Assembly: GCF_020733635.1 (NCBI RefSeq)
Contig: NZ_JAJFZL010000001.1
Span: forward strand, 1,674,001 to 1,738,000
Direction: 5' to 3'
Source of the DNA: Nocardia spumae
GTDB lineage: Bacteria > Actinomycetota > Actinomycetes > Mycobacteriales > Mycobacteriaceae
DNA length: 64,000 nucleotides
The notes under the pieces were generated by a model. The model saw nothing but the letters and a program-made list of their open reading frames with translations, had not been told where the DNA came from and ran no database searches. How positions within the stretch are numbered: the first letter of the stretch is position 1; every line of letters begins with the position of its first letter. Made by a program: the position numbers and the translations under genes. Below, one piece after another: positions 52,598-63,700 of the stretch.

Positions 52598-54136
52598 ATG
52601 GCCGGAACGGGACTGCGGGCGGCCTGCGGGGTCGTATCCGCGGGTGTGGCACTGGGTGTCGCGGAGTTGGTGTCGGTGCCGGTGGGAGCGGGCAGCGCGC
52701 CCTTGGCCGCCCTGGGATCGGCGGTGGTCGACCACACCCCCGACACCGTGCGGGAATGGGCGATCGACACCTTCGGGACCAACGACAAACTCGTTCTCTC
52801 CCTGCTGATGGGAATCGTGGCGCTCGCTGTCGCGGCGCTCGCCGGCACGGTCGAGCGCATCGGCCGTCCGATCGGATCGGCCGTCTTCGCGATCTTCGGG
52901 ATCGTCGCCGCCTGGGCGGCCGTGACCCGTCCTGCCGCCGACCGGACCTGGATGCTGCCGTCGATCGTCGGGGTCGCGCTCGCGATCGTGGCGCTGCGGT
53001 GGTTGATCCGCCGAGGCGAACGGCCGGCTGCCGACGCGGTCGCGGCACCGGCGGAACCCGTTGTCGCGCAGATGGATCGGCGACAGCTGGTGCGCGCGAT
53101 CGCGAGTGTCGGCGTGGTCGCGGTGGCCGCCGGAGTCGTCGGCCGGGTACTGGGCGCGACGGTGCACAGTGTGTCGGCCGAGCGGGCCCAGATCCGGCTG
53201 CCGCCGCCGAATACCCCCGCGCCACCGCCCGATCCGGCCGCGGACCTCCGGATACCGGGACTTACGCCGTATCTCACCGCGAACGACGACTTCTACCGCA
53301 TCGATACGGCGCTGGTGGTGCCGCAGGTCAGTACCGAAACCTGGTCGCTGCGTATCCACGGCATGGTCGACCGCGAAATCCGGCTGGACTACCGCGATCT
53401 CACCCATCGGCAAGCGGTGGAGCGAACGGTGACACTGACCTGTGTGTCGAATCCGGTCGGCGGCGATCTGATCGGTAATGCCCGCTGGCTCGGATATCGG
53501 CTCGACGAGCTGCTCGCCGAGGCCGGTCCGCACCCCGATGCCGATATGGTGCTGTCCCGCAGCGTCGACGGGTTCACCGCGGGAAGCCCGCTGGCGGCAC
53601 TGACCGACGGCCGCGACGCCCTGCTGGCTGTGGGCATGAACGGCGAACCGCTACCGGTCGAACACGGATATCCGGTGCGGCTGGTGGTGCCCGGGCTGTA
53701 CGGCTACGTATCGGCCACCAAATGGGTCACCGAACTCGAGGTCACGAGATTCGATCGCGCACAGGCATATTGGACCCGGCGCGGCTGGTCCGCCCGCGGT
53801 CCGATCAAAACCGGCACCCGCATCGATACGCCGCGGGGCGGGGCGGTGCGGGCGGGGGTGGTGACGATCGCGGGCGTGGCCTGGGCCCAGCATCGCGGCA
53901 TCCGGGCGGTGGAAGTGCAGATCGACGACGGCCCCTGGCAATTCGCGCGCCTGGCCGCCGAACCCTCGATCGACACCTGGCGGCAGTGGAGTTTCGACTG
54001 GGATGCCACCGCCGGCACCCACACCCTCCGCGCCCGCTCGACCGACGGCACCGGCGCGGTGCAGACCGCCGAATACGCCGACGTCGTACCCGACGGCGCC
54101 AGTGGATATCCGTCCAAGACCGTGCGGGTCGGATAG
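52598..54136 (+). CDS. Membrane-anchored sulfite-oxidase-family molybdopterin oxidoreductase
   Basis: 512 residues from the ATG at 52598. N-terminal part carries about four to five membrane helices (AACGVVSAGVALGVAELVSV, LVLSLLMGIVALAVAALAG, AVFAIFGIVAAWAAVT, LPSIVGVALAIVALRW), with a possible further one at RAIASVGVVAVAAGVVG. The outside part has the sulfite-oxidase fold: molybdenum-ligand Cys in VTLTCVSNPVGG, VVPGLYGYVSATKWVTELEV, and a C-terminal Ig-like dimerisation domain. Substrate unknown. Confidence 0.9.
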   Translation: MAGTGLRAACGVVSAGVALGVAELVSVPVGAGSAPLAALGSAVVDHTPDTVREWAIDTFGTNDKLVLSLLMGIVALAVAALAGTVERIGRPIGSAVFAIFGIVAAWAAVTRPAADRTWMLPSIVGVALAIVALRWLIRRGERPAADAVAAPAEPVVAQMDRRQLVRAIASVGVVAVAAGVVGRVLGATVHSVSAERAQIRLPPPNTPAPPPDPAADLRIPGLTPYLTANDDFYRIDTALVVPQVSTETWSLRIHGMVDREIRLDYRDLTHRQAVERTVTLTCVSNPVGGDLIGNARWLGYRLDELLAEAGPHPDADMVLSRSVDGFTAGSPLAALTDGRDALLAVGMNGEPLPVEHGYPVRLVVPGLYGYVSATKWVTELEVTRFDRAQAYWTRRGWSARGPIKTGTRIDTPRGGAVRAGVVTIAGVAWAQHRGIRAVEVQIDDGPWQFARLAAEPSIDTWRQWSFDWDATAGTHTLRARSTDGTGAVQTAEYADVVPDGASGYPSKTVRVG

Positions 54137-54161
54137 TCGGCCGAGAGCGCCGGCGACGCGA

Positions 54162-54204
54162 AAGGCCCCGCCCGTGTGAACCCAAGCTTCTCGGGCGGGG
54201 CCTT
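54162..54204. terminator. Stem-loop terminator between convergent genes
   Basis: AAGGCCCCGCCCG pairs perfectly with CGGGCGGGGCCTT across a 17-nt loop, between the oxidoreductase and MFS stops. Confidence 0.8.
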
Positions 54205-54219
54205 CGACAGTGTGGCCGA

Positions 54220-55704
54220 TCAGCCGGCGATTCCGGCCTTCTCCGGTTCGGAATCCGGTGCGGCCTGCGGCTTCGCGGATCCGTTGGCGATGAACAACGC
54301 CGAGGCCACGACGCCGATCAGCAGGATGGCGCCCGGCAGGATCATCGCCTGCCCCAGGGCCGTGCTGAACTTGTCCAGGATCGGCACCGGGATGTGGCCG
54401 GTACCCGCGCCACCGCCCTCACCGAACTGGCCGCCGCCCAGGCCCTGCGCCGACATGCGAGCCGAGATCAGCGCGCTGATCGCGGCGCTGCCCAGCACCG
54501 AGCCGACCTGCCGGGTGGTGTTGTAGACACCGGCGCCCGCGCCGGCCTGATGGATCGGCAGGTTACGGGTGGCGGTGGAAGCCAGCGGCGCCCAGATGCA
54601 CGAGTTCGACAGACCGGCGATACCGGCGACGATCAGGAACACCACGATCGAGCTGTCCGGCTTCATCAATGCCGCGAACCCGAACACGGTCAACGCGAAG
54701 CCCGCGAAACCGATGGTGGGCAACACCCGCGGATGCATCCGATCGGAGATCTTGCCGATGATCGGCGCGGTCAGACCGGTGACGATGGCCATCGGCGCGA
54801 AGACCAGCGCGGCCCGCGTCGGCGTGTACTCCCGCACGGCTTCCAGGTAGAAGTAGGCGGGAACCATCAGCGAGGTGACCGCGGCACCCATCGCGGCGAT
54901 CGCGATACTCGACATCGAGAAGTTGCGGTCGCGGAACAGGCTCAGCGGCACCAGCGGCTCGTTCTTGTTGCGTGCCTGGTTGACCACGAACAGGGCCAGC
55001 ACCACGAGACCGGCCACGATCATCGTCCAGATCCAGGCGTCCCAGTCCCGGGTATTGCCTTCCTGGATGCCGAACACCAGCAGGAACATGCCGACACCGC
55101 TGAGCACGACGCCGACGATGTCGAACTTGTGCTGGTGGGTCTCCAGGCTCGGCACCAGCCAGACCGCCAGGACGAAGGCCACGATGCCGACGGGGACGTT
55201 GATGTAGAAGATCCAGTTCCAGCCCTGCCAGTCGACCAGCACACCGCCGAGGATCGGGCCGACCAGGGTCGCCAGGCCGGCGACACCGCCCCACAGGCCC
55301 ATGGCCGCACCGCGCTTGTCCGGCGGGAAGGTGCGGGTGATGACCGCCATGGTCTGCGGCGTCATCAACGCGGCGCCGAGGCCCTGTACGGCGCGCGCGG
55401 CGATGAGCATCTCGACCGAGCCCGACGTGGCACACCACAGCGAGGCCAGGGTGAACACCGCCAGCCCGGCCAGGTACACGTTCTTCGGGCCGAAGCGGTC
55501 GCCGAGGCGTCCCGTGACCAGCAGCGGCACCGCGTAGGTGAGCAGATAGGCGCTGGTCACCCAGATGACTTTGTTCATATCGGTGTGCAGGTCCGACAGG
55601 ATCGCCGGATTGGCCACCGCGACGATGGTCATATCCAGCAGGATCATGAAGAACCCGACGACCAGCGCGGAGAGCGCCAGCCACGGATTGCGTTGGGTTG
55701 TCAT
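54220..55704 (-). CDS. MFS drug transporter, DHA2 (EmrB/QacA) family
   Basis: 494 residues, AGGA 8-9 nt before the ATG. About 14 helices; MILLDMTIVAVANPAILSDLHTDMNKVIWVTSAYLLTYAVPLLVTGRLGDRFGPKNVYLAG carries motifs D1 and A, and GPILGGVLVDWQGWNWIFYINVP carries motif C. Downstream of the PadR gene on the same strand (93-bp gap), which is probably its regulator. Typical of drug or toxic-acid export. Confidence 0.92.
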   Translation of the reverse strand: MTTQRNPWLALSALVVGFFMILLDMTIVAVANPAILSDLHTDMNKVIWVTSAYLLTYAVPLLVTGRLGDRFGPKNVYLAGLAVFTLASLWCATSGSVEMLIAARAVQGLGAALMTPQTMAVITRTFPPDKRGAAMGLWGGVAGLATLVGPILGGVLVDWQGWNWIFYINVPVGIVAFVLAVWLVPSLETHQHKFDIVGVVLSGVGMFLLVFGIQEGNTRDWDAWIWTMIVAGLVVLALFVVNQARNKNEPLVPLSLFRDRNFSMSSIAIAAMGAAVTSLMVPAYFYLEAVREYTPTRAALVFAPMAIVTGLTAPIIGKISDRMHPRVLPTIGFAGFALTVFGFAALMKPDSSIVVFLIVAGIAGLSNSCIWAPLASTATRNLPIHQAGAGAGVYNTTRQVGSVLGSAAISALISARMSAQGLGGGQFGEGGGAGTGHIPVPILDKFSTALGQAMILPGAILLIGVVASALFIANGSAKPQAAPDSEPEKAGIAG

Positions 55705-55797
55705 AGATTTCGTTCCTGTTCCAGAAACCGGCCGGTCGGTACGGCCGATGGTCGAACGTATGCGGGTCTCGGAGCGCGGCGTGGGACCGTGCCCCCC

Positions 55798-56496
55798 TCA
55801 GGGTTCGGCAGTGGTCGCACCACCTTTCCGCAGCTCGGCGAGCATGTCGTCGGTGAGGGCCGCACCCCAGTCGTGGCCCATGTCACCGCTCTTGCTGGGG
55901 CAACGGGTTCCGTGCTCGTCGAATTCCTCCCACGGCAGTGAACCGTCGCGAATTTCCTCGACGAGGCCGCGGAGCCAGTGCGCTTCGACGGCGGTCTGGC
56001 TGCGGAGATAGTCGATGACCATCCAGTACCGCCGCGGTACCGAATGGGTGGTCGCCCACGTGCGAATGGCTTCGAGTTCGACGATGTCGTTGTCGAGCCA
56101 GCCGATGCGTTCGGTGAGCAGATCGATGGTCTCGCCGGCGGGCAGATTGTGGGACTCGGCCAGGGCGACGGGAAAGATCGGGTACTCGCGGATCGGTCGG
56201 CGAATGATGTCGGAGATGCGGGTGCGCAACGCTGCGGTACCCGCCTCGGTGATGCGGTATGTGGTGCGCTCGGGCCGGTTGCCCGCGCGTTCGGTGCCCT
56301 CGGCGTGCACCATTCCTTGTTCGGCCAGCCGGGTTACCGTGTGGTAGAGCGAGCCGGGCCGGATCTTGACGAGATTGTCTTCCCGGCGTTTGAGCATCAG
56401 CTGATACATCTCGTACGGATGCATCGGTTCCTCCTGTAACAGCGCGAGCACCGCGATCGCCATCGGCGTCAACGTGGCACCCGGCTGCTTGGACAT
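55798..56496 (-). CDS. PadR-family transcriptional regulator
   Basis: 232 residues, AAGGGAG upstream. PadR winged helix: AIAVLALLQEEPMHPYEMYQLMLKRREDNLVKIRPGSLYHTVTRLAEQGMVHAEGTERAGNRPERTTYRITEAG. A C-terminal helical domain follows (PADR type 2) plus an extra ~60 residues. Upstream of the MFS pump. A 6-6-6 palindrome lies about 70 bp before its start. Confidence 0.9.
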   Translation of the reverse strand: MSKQPGATLTPMAIAVLALLQEEPMHPYEMYQLMLKRREDNLVKIRPGSLYHTVTRLAEQGMVHAEGTERAGNRPERTTYRITEAGTAALRTRISDIIRRPIREYPIFPVALAESHNLPAGETIDLLTERIGWLDNDIVELEAIRTWATTHSVPRRYWMVIDYLRSQTAVEAHWLRGLVEEIRDGSLPWEEFDEHGTRCPSKSGDMGHDWGAALTDDMLAELRKGGATTAEP

Positions 56497-56562
56497 CGGT
56501 ATCGACTCCCTTCATCGCTGTCGCCGGACTCTACGCACGCCCGCCGACATAACCCACATCAA

Positions 56563-56580
56563 ATATTCCACGCCGAATAT
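56563..56580. promoter_or_regulatory. Palindrome upstream of padR
   Basis: ATATTC-CACGCC-GAATAT: perfect 6-bp arms, 6-bp spacer, in an AT-rich patch upstream of the PadR gene; candidate autoregulatory operator. Confidence 0.5.
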
Positions 56581-56653
56581 ACGACGCGGAAGTACGTGAA
56601 GCAAGACCGTTTCACCGAAGACGACGACCGAACGCCCCCGAATACGACAAAAA

Positions 56654-56694
56654 CGCCGGGCCGGATCACTCGAAACGAGTGATCCGGCCCGGCG
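56654..56694 (-). terminator. Intrinsic terminator of kgd
   Basis: CGCCGGGCCGGATCACTCG pairs perfectly over 19 bp with CGAGTGATCCGGCCCGGCG around an AAA loop. On the minus strand it is followed within two bases by TTTTT, 53 bases past the kgd stop. Confidence 0.92.
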
Positions 56695-56746
56695 CCGATG
56701 ATCCGACCTCGAAGAGGCGATGCGACCCAGTCGGTCGGAGCGAAGG

Positions 56747-59700
56747 CTAGTCGGTCGGAGCGAAGGCCAAGTCGACGATCTCCTGCTGCTCGACCGCGTG
56801 CACCTTCGACGAACCCGAGGACGGGGCCGACATGGCGCGACGCGAGATGCGGCGCAGCTTGTTGAACCGGTCCGGCAGGATCTCCGGCAGGTTCAGGCCG
56901 AAGAACGGCCAGGCGCCCTGGTTGGCCGGCTCCTCCTGCACCCACGCCAGATCGGTGGCGTTGGGGTAGGTGGCCAGCTTCTCGTTGAGCCGGTAGGACG
57001 GGATCGGGTAGAGCTGCTCGATGCGGATGATCGCCACATCGTCGCGGTTCTTCTTCGCCTTCTCCGCGACCAGCTCGTAGTAGAGCTTGCCGCTGGTCAG
57101 CAGGATCCGCTTGACCTTGGTGCGGTCACCGTCGCCGCTCTCGTAGGTCGGCTCCTCGAGCACCGACCGGAACTTGGCGTCGGTGAAGTCCTCGATATTG
57201 GAGACGACGGCCTTGTTGCGCAGCATCGACTTCGGGGTGAAGACGATCAGCGGTCGGCGGATGCCGTCGAGGGCGTGACGGCGCAGCAGGTGGAAGTAGT
57301 TCGACGGAGTGGAGGGAACCGCCACCGCCATCGAACCCTCGGCGCACAGCTGCAGGAACCGCTCGATGCGGCCGGAGGTGTGGTCGGGACCCTGACCCTC
57401 GTGACCGTGCGGCAACAGCAACACGACCTCCGAGAGCTGCTGCCACTTGGCCTCACCCGAGGAGATGAACTCGTCGATGATCGACTGCGCGCCGTTGACG
57501 AAGTCACCGAACTGGGCCTCCCACAGCACCAGCGCATCCGGATTGCCCAGGGAGTAGCCGTATTCGAAGCCGACCGCGGCGAACTCGCTCAGCGCCGAGT
57601 CGTGGACCGCGAACCAGCCCGGGTTCTCGCTGCCGATGTTGTGCAGCGGGGTGTACTCGGCACCGGACTTGCGGTCGATGATCACCGAATGCCGCTGGGT
57701 GAACGTGCCGCGACGGGAGTCCTGGCCGGTCAACCGGACCGCCTTACCCTCGTCGATCAGGGTGCCGAAGGCCAGCAGCTCCGCGAAGGCCCAGTCGACC
57801 TTGCCCTCGTAGGCCATTTCCCGGCGACGTTCGAGCACCGGCTTCACGCGTGGGTGCACATTGAAGCCGTCCGGCACGCCGAGGAAGGCGTCGCCGATGC
57901 GCTGCAGGACGGACTTGTCGACCGCGGTCACGACGGTGCCCGGAACGGTCTGCTCCTCCTCGACCGATTCGCTCGGCTCCGGCGGATACTTCTCCAGCTC
58001 GCGAACCTCGTTGAACACCCGCTCCAGCTGACCCTGGTAGTCACGCAGGGCGTCCTCGGCCTCTTTCATCGAGATGTCGCCACGGCCGATCAGAGCCTCG
58101 GTGTAGGACTTGCGGACGCTGCGCTTGGTGTCGATGACGTCGTACATGTACGGCTGGGTCATCGACGGGTCGTCGCCCTCGTTGTGGCCGCGACGCCGGT
58201 AGCAGATGAGGTCGATGACCACGTCCTTGTGGAACTTCTCGCGGAAGTCGGTAGCCAAGCGCGCCACCCAGGTGCAGGCCTCCGGATCATCGCCGTTGAC
58301 GTGGAAGATCGGCGCGCCGATCGACTTGGCGATATCGGTGGAGTACTCGGTGGAGCGGCTGTTCTCCGGCGCGGTGGTGAAACCGATCTGGTTGTTCACC
58401 ACGATGTGCACCGTGCCGCCGACGCGGTAGCCGCGCAGGCCGGACATGTTCAGTGTCTCGGCCACCACACCCTGACCGGCGAACGCGGCGTCACCGTGCA
58501 GCATCAGCGGCACGACCGAGAAGGTGCGTGCCTCCTCGCCCCGGGTGACCAGATCTTCCTTGGTGAGCAGGTCCTGCTTGGCGCGGACCAGACCCTCCAG
58601 CACCGGGTCGACGGCCTCGAGGTGCGACGGGTTGGCCGTCAGCGAGACCTCGATGTCGTTGTCGCCGAACATCTGGATGTAGGTGCCGTGCGCGCCGAGG
58701 TGGTACTTCACATCGCCCGAGCCGTGGGTGGCGGCCGGGTTCATGTTGCCCTCGAACTCGGTGAAGATCTGCGAGTAGGGCTTGCCGACGATATTGGCCA
58801 GCACGTTGAGGCGACCGCGGTGCGGCATACCGATGACGACCTCGTCGAGCGCGTGCTCGGCGCACTGGTCGATGACGGCGTCCATCATCGGGATGGTCGA
58901 CTCGGCGCCCTCGAGCGAGAACCGCTTCTGGCCGACGTACTTGGTCTGCAGGAAGGTCTCGAACGCCTCGGCCGCGTTCAGCCGCGACAGGATGTACTTC
59001 TGCTGGGCGACGGTCGGCTTCTCGTGCTTCTGCTCGACCCGGTCCTGAATCCACTGCAGCTGTTCGGTTTCCAGGATGTGGGTGTACTCCACACCGACGT
59101 GGCGGCAATACGCGTCGCGCAGCACCGACAGCACGTCGCGCAGCTTCATCCGCTCCTGGCCGTGGAAGCCCGCGACGTTGAACTCGCGGTCCAGATCCCA
59201 CAGGGTCAGGCCGTGCTGGGTGACATCGAGGTCGGGGTGGCTGCGGAACTTGTCCTTGACCAGCCGCAGCGGATCGGTATCGGCCATCAGGTGGCCGCGA
59301 CTGCGATACGCCGCGATCAGCTCCTGCACGCGCACGCTCTTGTCGACGCCGCGTTCCTTGATGTCCTTGCGCCAGCGGACCGGCTCGTAGGGCACGCCCA
59401 TGCCGTGGAAGATCTCGTCGAAGAACTCGTCGGAGATCAGCAGGTTGTGGATCGTGCGCAGGAAGTCACCGGACTCCGCACCCTGGATGATGCGGTGGTC
59501 GTAGGTGGAGGTCAGTGTCATCAGCTTGCCGATACCGATCTCGGCGAGCTGCTGATCGCTCATCCCCTGGAACTCGGCCGGGTACTCCATGGCGCCCGCA
59601 CCGATGATCGCGCCCTGACCGGGCATCAGCCGGGGCACCGAGTGGTTGGTGCCGATGGTGCCGGGGTTGGTCAGCGAGATGGTGACGCCGGAGAAGTCGT

Positions 59701-60571
59701 CGGCGCCGAGCTTGCCGTCGCGGGCTCGCCGCACGATGTCCTCGTAGGCGCTGTGGAACTGCGCGAACGACATCGACTCGGTGTTCTTGATGGCCGCGAC
59801 GACCAGCGTGCGGTTGCCGTCCTTGCCCGGAAGGTCGATCGCCAGGCCGAGATTGGTGTGCGCCGGGGTGACCGAGTTCGGCTTGCCGTCGACCTCGGCG
59901 AAGTGGCGGTTCATGTTCGGGAACGCCTTGACCGCCTGCACGATCGCATAACCCAGCAGGTGGGTGAAGGAGATCTTGCCGCCCCGGGTGCGAGCCAGGT
60001 GATTGTTGATGACCAGACGGTTGTCGATCATCAGCTTCGCCGGAATGGCACGCACGCTGGTCGCGGTCGGGATGGTCAGCGACGACGACATGTTCTTGAC
60101 GATCGCCGCGGCCGGTCCGCGCAGCACCTTGGACTCGTCGGCGGCCGGTTCCGCCGGAGCGCTCTTGGCGGGGGTGGCGTTGGAGGTCGGCGCCGGGGTG
60201 GTGCTGGCCTGTGGCTTGCTGGCACGCGCCTGCGGCGGGGCCGCGGCCGCGGAGACAGCGGCGGTCGCCTTCGGGGCGGCCGGAACCTGAGCGGCGGGGG
60301 CCTGGGGGGCGGGCGGCGCCGGCGCGGGCTGGGCCGGTGCGACCGGGGCCGCCTTCGTGACCGAGTTGGAGGGAGCCGGCGCCGAGGGCGCCGCGGTGGG
60401 TGCGGAGGCGGCGGGCGTGCTGTTAACAATCTCACCCGGCGATTCCGGTGTGTAGTCGGCGAGGAACTCATGCCAGCTCTCATCGACCGACGACGGATCT
60501 TGCTTGTACTTCTGGTACATCTCGTCGACGAGCCACTGGTTCTGTCCGAACTGGGATGTTGAGCTGCTCAC
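56747..60571 (-). CDS. kgd: Multifunctional 2-oxoglutarate decarboxylase/dehydrogenase E1-E2
   Basis: 1274 residues from the GTG at 60571, which places [17 protein letters not shown] at the N-terminus as in Rv1248c; an ATG at 60589 is an alternative. Order: N-terminal binding helix, Ala/Pro linker (~40-110), E2 acyltransferase-like domain with [18 protein letters not shown], then the thiamine-diphosphate E1o domain ([17 protein letters not shown] region, [58 protein letters not shown]). Joins decarboxylation of 2-oxoglutarate with succinyl transfer in the TCA cycle. A probable -10 TATCCT lies at 60668-60673. Confidence 0.96.
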   Translation of the reverse strand: MSSSTSQFGQNQWLVDEMYQKYKQDPSSVDESWHEFLADYTPESPGEIVNSTPAASAPTAAPSAPAPSNSVTKAAPVAPAQPAPAPPAPQAPAAQVPAAPKATAAVSAAAAPPQARASKPQASTTPAPTSNATPAKSAPAEPAADESKVLRGPAAAIVKNMSSSLTIPTATSVRAIPAKLMIDNRLVINNHLARTRGGKISFTHLLGYAIVQAVKAFPNMNRHFAEVDGKPNSVTPAHTNLGLAIDLPGKDGNRTLVVAAIKNTESMSFAQFHSAYEDIVRRARDGKLGADDFSGVTISLTNPGTIGTNHSVPRLMPGQGAIIGAGAMEYPAEFQGMSDQQLAEIGIGKLMTLTSTYDHRIIQGAESGDFLRTIHNLLISDEFFDEIFHGMGVPYEPVRWRKDIKERGVDKSVRVQELIAAYRSRGHLMADTDPLRLVKDKFRSHPDLDVTQHGLTLWDLDREFNVAGFHGQERMKLRDVLSVLRDAYCRHVGVEYTHILETEQLQWIQDRVEQKHEKPTVAQQKYILSRLNAAEAFETFLQTKYVGQKRFSLEGAESTIPMMDAVIDQCAEHALDEVVIGMPHRGRLNVLANIVGKPYSQIFTEFEGNMNPAATHGSGDVKYHLGAHGTYIQMFGDNDIEVSLTANPSHLEAVDPVLEGLVRAKQDLLTKEDLVTRGEEARTFSVVPLMLHGDAAFAGQGVVAETLNMSGLRGYRVGGTVHIVVNNQIGFTTAPENSRSTEYSTDIAKSIGAPIFHVNGDDPEACTWVARLATDFREKFHKDVVIDLICYRRRGHNEGDDPSMTQPYMYDVIDTKRSVRKSYTEALIGRGDISMKEAEDALRDYQGQLERVFNEVRELEKYPPEPSESVEEEQTVPGTVVTAVDKSVLQRIGDAFLGVPDGFNVHPRVKPVLERRREMAYEGKVDWAFAELLAFGTLIDEGKAVRLTGQDSRRGTFTQRHSVIIDRKSGAEYTPLHNIGSENPGWFAVHDSALSEFAAVGFEYGYSLGNPDALVLWEAQFGDFVNGAQSIIDEFISSGEAKWQQLSEVVLLLPHGHEGQGPDHTSGRIERFLQLCAEGSMAVAVPSTPSNYFHLLRRHALDGIRRPLIVFTPKSMLRNKAVVSNIEDFTDAKFRSVLEEPTYESGDGDRTKVKRILLTSGKLYYELVAEKAKKNRDDVAIIRIEQLYPIPSYRLNEKLATYPNATDLAWVQEEPANQGAWPFFGLNLPEILPDRFNKLRRISRRAMSAPSSGSSKVHAVEQQEIVDLAFAPTD

Positions 60572-60667
60572 AGCAGGTGTTCGCCTCATTTCGTTCTTCG
60601 CGCTGCGACGTTTGTGACGTGCCCGGCACGGGTAATCGGCGCGATTTGCGCCGTTGCGCCCTTTCTG

Positions 60668-60673
60668 AGGATA
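60668..60673 (-). promoter_or_regulatory. Possible -10 element of kgd
   Basis: TATCCT on the minus strand, about 97 nt before the GTG start, in the 207-bp gap after the ABC gene. Confidence 0.35.
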
Positions 60674-60778
60674 GGCCCAGCCCCGACGCCGTGCCCCAGC
60701 GCGGCAGGCGCGGGCCCATTTCCTGGTTCCCCCGGCTGCCGTCTTTCGGGTGCACCGCTCCGCTACTGCCCGGCTCAC

Positions 60779-63700
60779 TTACCCGCCGGACAGACCCAGC
60801 CTCATAGGTGACGACTCGTCCCGGGTCGAGAATATTCCTTCGTCGGAATCGGCTGCCTCCCAGAGTCGGTTATAGATTCCGCGTTCGGCCACCAACTGCT
60901 CGTGCGCGCCGAATTCCACGATCCGGCCGTGGGCCACCACCGCGATCCGATCGGCCCGCGCGGCGGTCGCCAACCGATGCGCGACGATAATCGTGGTCCG
61001 CCCGCGTGTCAGCGATCTACTCGCTACCAGCACCTTCTCCTCGTTGGCCGGATCCAGCACGGCGGTGGCCTCATCGAGAAGCAGCAGATCCGGATCGACC
61101 AATTCGGCACGGGCCAGCGCGATCAACTGACGTTGCCCGGCCGATAGTCCGCGTCCGCCCTCGCCGACCGGCTGGGCCATACCCCGGGGCAGGCCCTCGA
61201 TCATCTCCCGTGCGCCCACCGCCGCCGCGGCATCCGCTATTTCCGCCGGAGTGGCGAAAGGTTTCCCGAATGCAATGTTGCTGGCAATGTCGCCGGTGAA
61301 CAGGTGAGGTTCCTGGGGCACCACGCCCAGCCGCGATCGGAACCGCGCGAGCCGATAGTCGCGAATATCCACATCGTCGACTCGGATGGTTCCCGCATCC
61401 TGCCGGGGGAGGTCGTAGAGGCGGGCCAGCAGCTTGACCACCGTCGACTTGCCCGCACCGGTCGCACCGACCAGGGCCAGGGTCGAGCCGGCCGGGACGT
61501 GCAGTGAGACATCCTCCAGCGCGGGCGTTTTCGCATCGGGGTAGCGGAAGGTGACGCCGTCGAAGCGCACCTCACCGCGCAGGTGCTCGCCGATGGCGGC
61601 CGGATCTTCCGGGTCGGGGGCGATCGAGGACTCGGTGTGCAGCAGCGTCTCGATGCGCCGCAACCCCACCCGGGCCTGCTGATATCCGTCGAAGACCTGG
61701 GACAGCTGCGTGATCGGCCCGAACAGCAGGCTCAGGTAGAGCACGAACGCCACCAGGGTGCCCGGCGTCGTGGTGCCGTGCGCCACCTCGCGCGCACCCA
61801 GGTACACCACCGCCGCCTGGGCCAGATCCGCCCACGCCAGCACGAAGGCGAAGTAGATCGCGATCGCCCGCTGGGCGCGCAGGCGGGCGGTGCGGTAGCG
61901 GTCGGAGTACGCGCTGAACCGGCGGGCGGCCTCGGCCTCGTGCCGATAGGCCTGGGTGGCCCGCAGGCCCGCGACGTTCTCCTGGAAATCGGCATTGACC
62001 GTGGCGACCCGCTCCCGCGACGCCGAATACGCCGAGGCGGACACGCGGCGGAAGATCAGCGTCGCCACGATCAGCGGTGGCAGCGCCACGAACACCACCA
62101 GCGCCAGCGGGGCATCGATGATCAGCAGTGCGACCGCGATACCCACGACGGTGACGATGCTGATCAACGCCGTCCCCAGCCCGGTCTGCAGGAAGGTCGA
62201 CAGCGCATCGATATCGGTCGTCATCCGGGTCATGATGCGGCCGGAGAGTTCGCGCTCGTAGTAGTCCAGGCCCAGCCGCTGGAGGTGGGCGTAACTGCGC
62301 ACCCGCAGACCGTAGAGCACCCGCTCGCCGCCGCGCGCCGACAGCAGCGTGCCCAGCGCCTCGCCGGCCCAGCTGACCAGTACCAGCAGCACCCCGACGA
62401 CAGCGGCGGCCACCAGCACCGAACCGCGATGCTGACCCACCCCGTCGTCGAGGGCGAATCGGGTCAGCGCCGGGAACGCCACACCGATGGCGGCGTCGAG
62501 CGCCAGCAGCGCGACCACCGCCGCCAGGAGCCACCGGACCGGACGCAGCAGGCGGACCAGCCGGAACCGGGGGTCGGGCCGCTCGAGTTCGCGATCGTCG
62601 AGCGCGGGTTGTTCGGTGGCGGGCGTGAGGCGCGTCAGCGCCGCCCGCATCTCCGGCGGCGCGTCCGGCTCCACGGGCGGTGATTGCGGTTCGTACGCGA
62701 CGGGCTCGGGAGCCGGTTCCGCAACGACGGGACGGGCGAGGCCGGGGGCGAAGATGGCGCCGTCCGCCGGCGCGGGTTCGTACCCGGCCGGTGCCTGCGG
62801 TTCGGTATCGGCCGCCAGGACCACCCCGGTGCTCGGGCCGGGCAGGCGGACCACCCGATCGGCGTGCGCCAGCGTCGATTCGCGGTGCGCCAGGATCAGG
62901 GTGGTACGGCCGCGGGCGGGCAGGGCCGCGAAGATCGCGGCCTCGGTCACCGCGTCGACCGCCGAGGTGGCGTCGTCGAGAATCAGGATGCGCGGATCGG
63001 CCAGCAGGGCCCGGGCCAGGGCGAGGCGCTGGCGCTGACCGCCGGACAGGGTCAGGCCGCGTTCGCCGACGACGGTGTCGTAGCCGTCGGGCAGGGCGCG
63101 AATGAACTCGTCGGCCGCTGCCATGCGCGCGGCGGACTCGATCTCGGCGCGGTCGGCATCCGGTGCGCCGAGTGCGATATTCGCGGCGATGGTGTCGGAG
63201 AACAGGAACGGCTCGTCGAAGACGACACCGACCGCCTCCCGCAGATCGCCCGCCCGCACCCGGGAGATGTCGACGTCCGCGGCGTCGGGGCCCGCGCCGA
63301 ACAGCGTGATCCGGCCGGATTCCGGGGTGTGGAATCGCGGCAGCAGCAAGGTCAGCGTGGATTTGCCGGATCCGGCCGGGCCGATCACCGCGACCGTCTC
63401 ACCGGCGCGCAGCGTGAGATCGAGGTCGTGCAGGACCGGACGGCCCGGTTCGAAACCGAAGGTGAGGCCGTGGATCCGCAGCCCGAGCGGGCCGTCGGGC
63501 AGCGGCTGCGGATCGGGCGGATCCACACTCTCCGGCGCATCGTCGACGACCTGGTAGACGCGTTCGGCCGCCGCCCGTGTCAGCTGCGCCATCACCACGA
63601 CGCTGGACAGGATCCTGGTACTGGACGCCATCATCGTCACGTAGGTCGCGAAGGCCAGGAAGGTGCCGACACCGATCACCGAATGCAGTGCCAGCACGCC

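Noticed and set aside
53722..55941. 739-codon plus-strand frame
   Set aside because: Overlaps the molybdopterin gene and lies antisense to the MFS gene; composition is rich in Arg, Asp and His with no domain.
56720..60562. 1280-codon plus-strand open frame opposite kgd
   Set aside because: Low-complexity Arg/Val/Leu/His composition, fully antisense to the well-supported kgd; a high-GC shadow.
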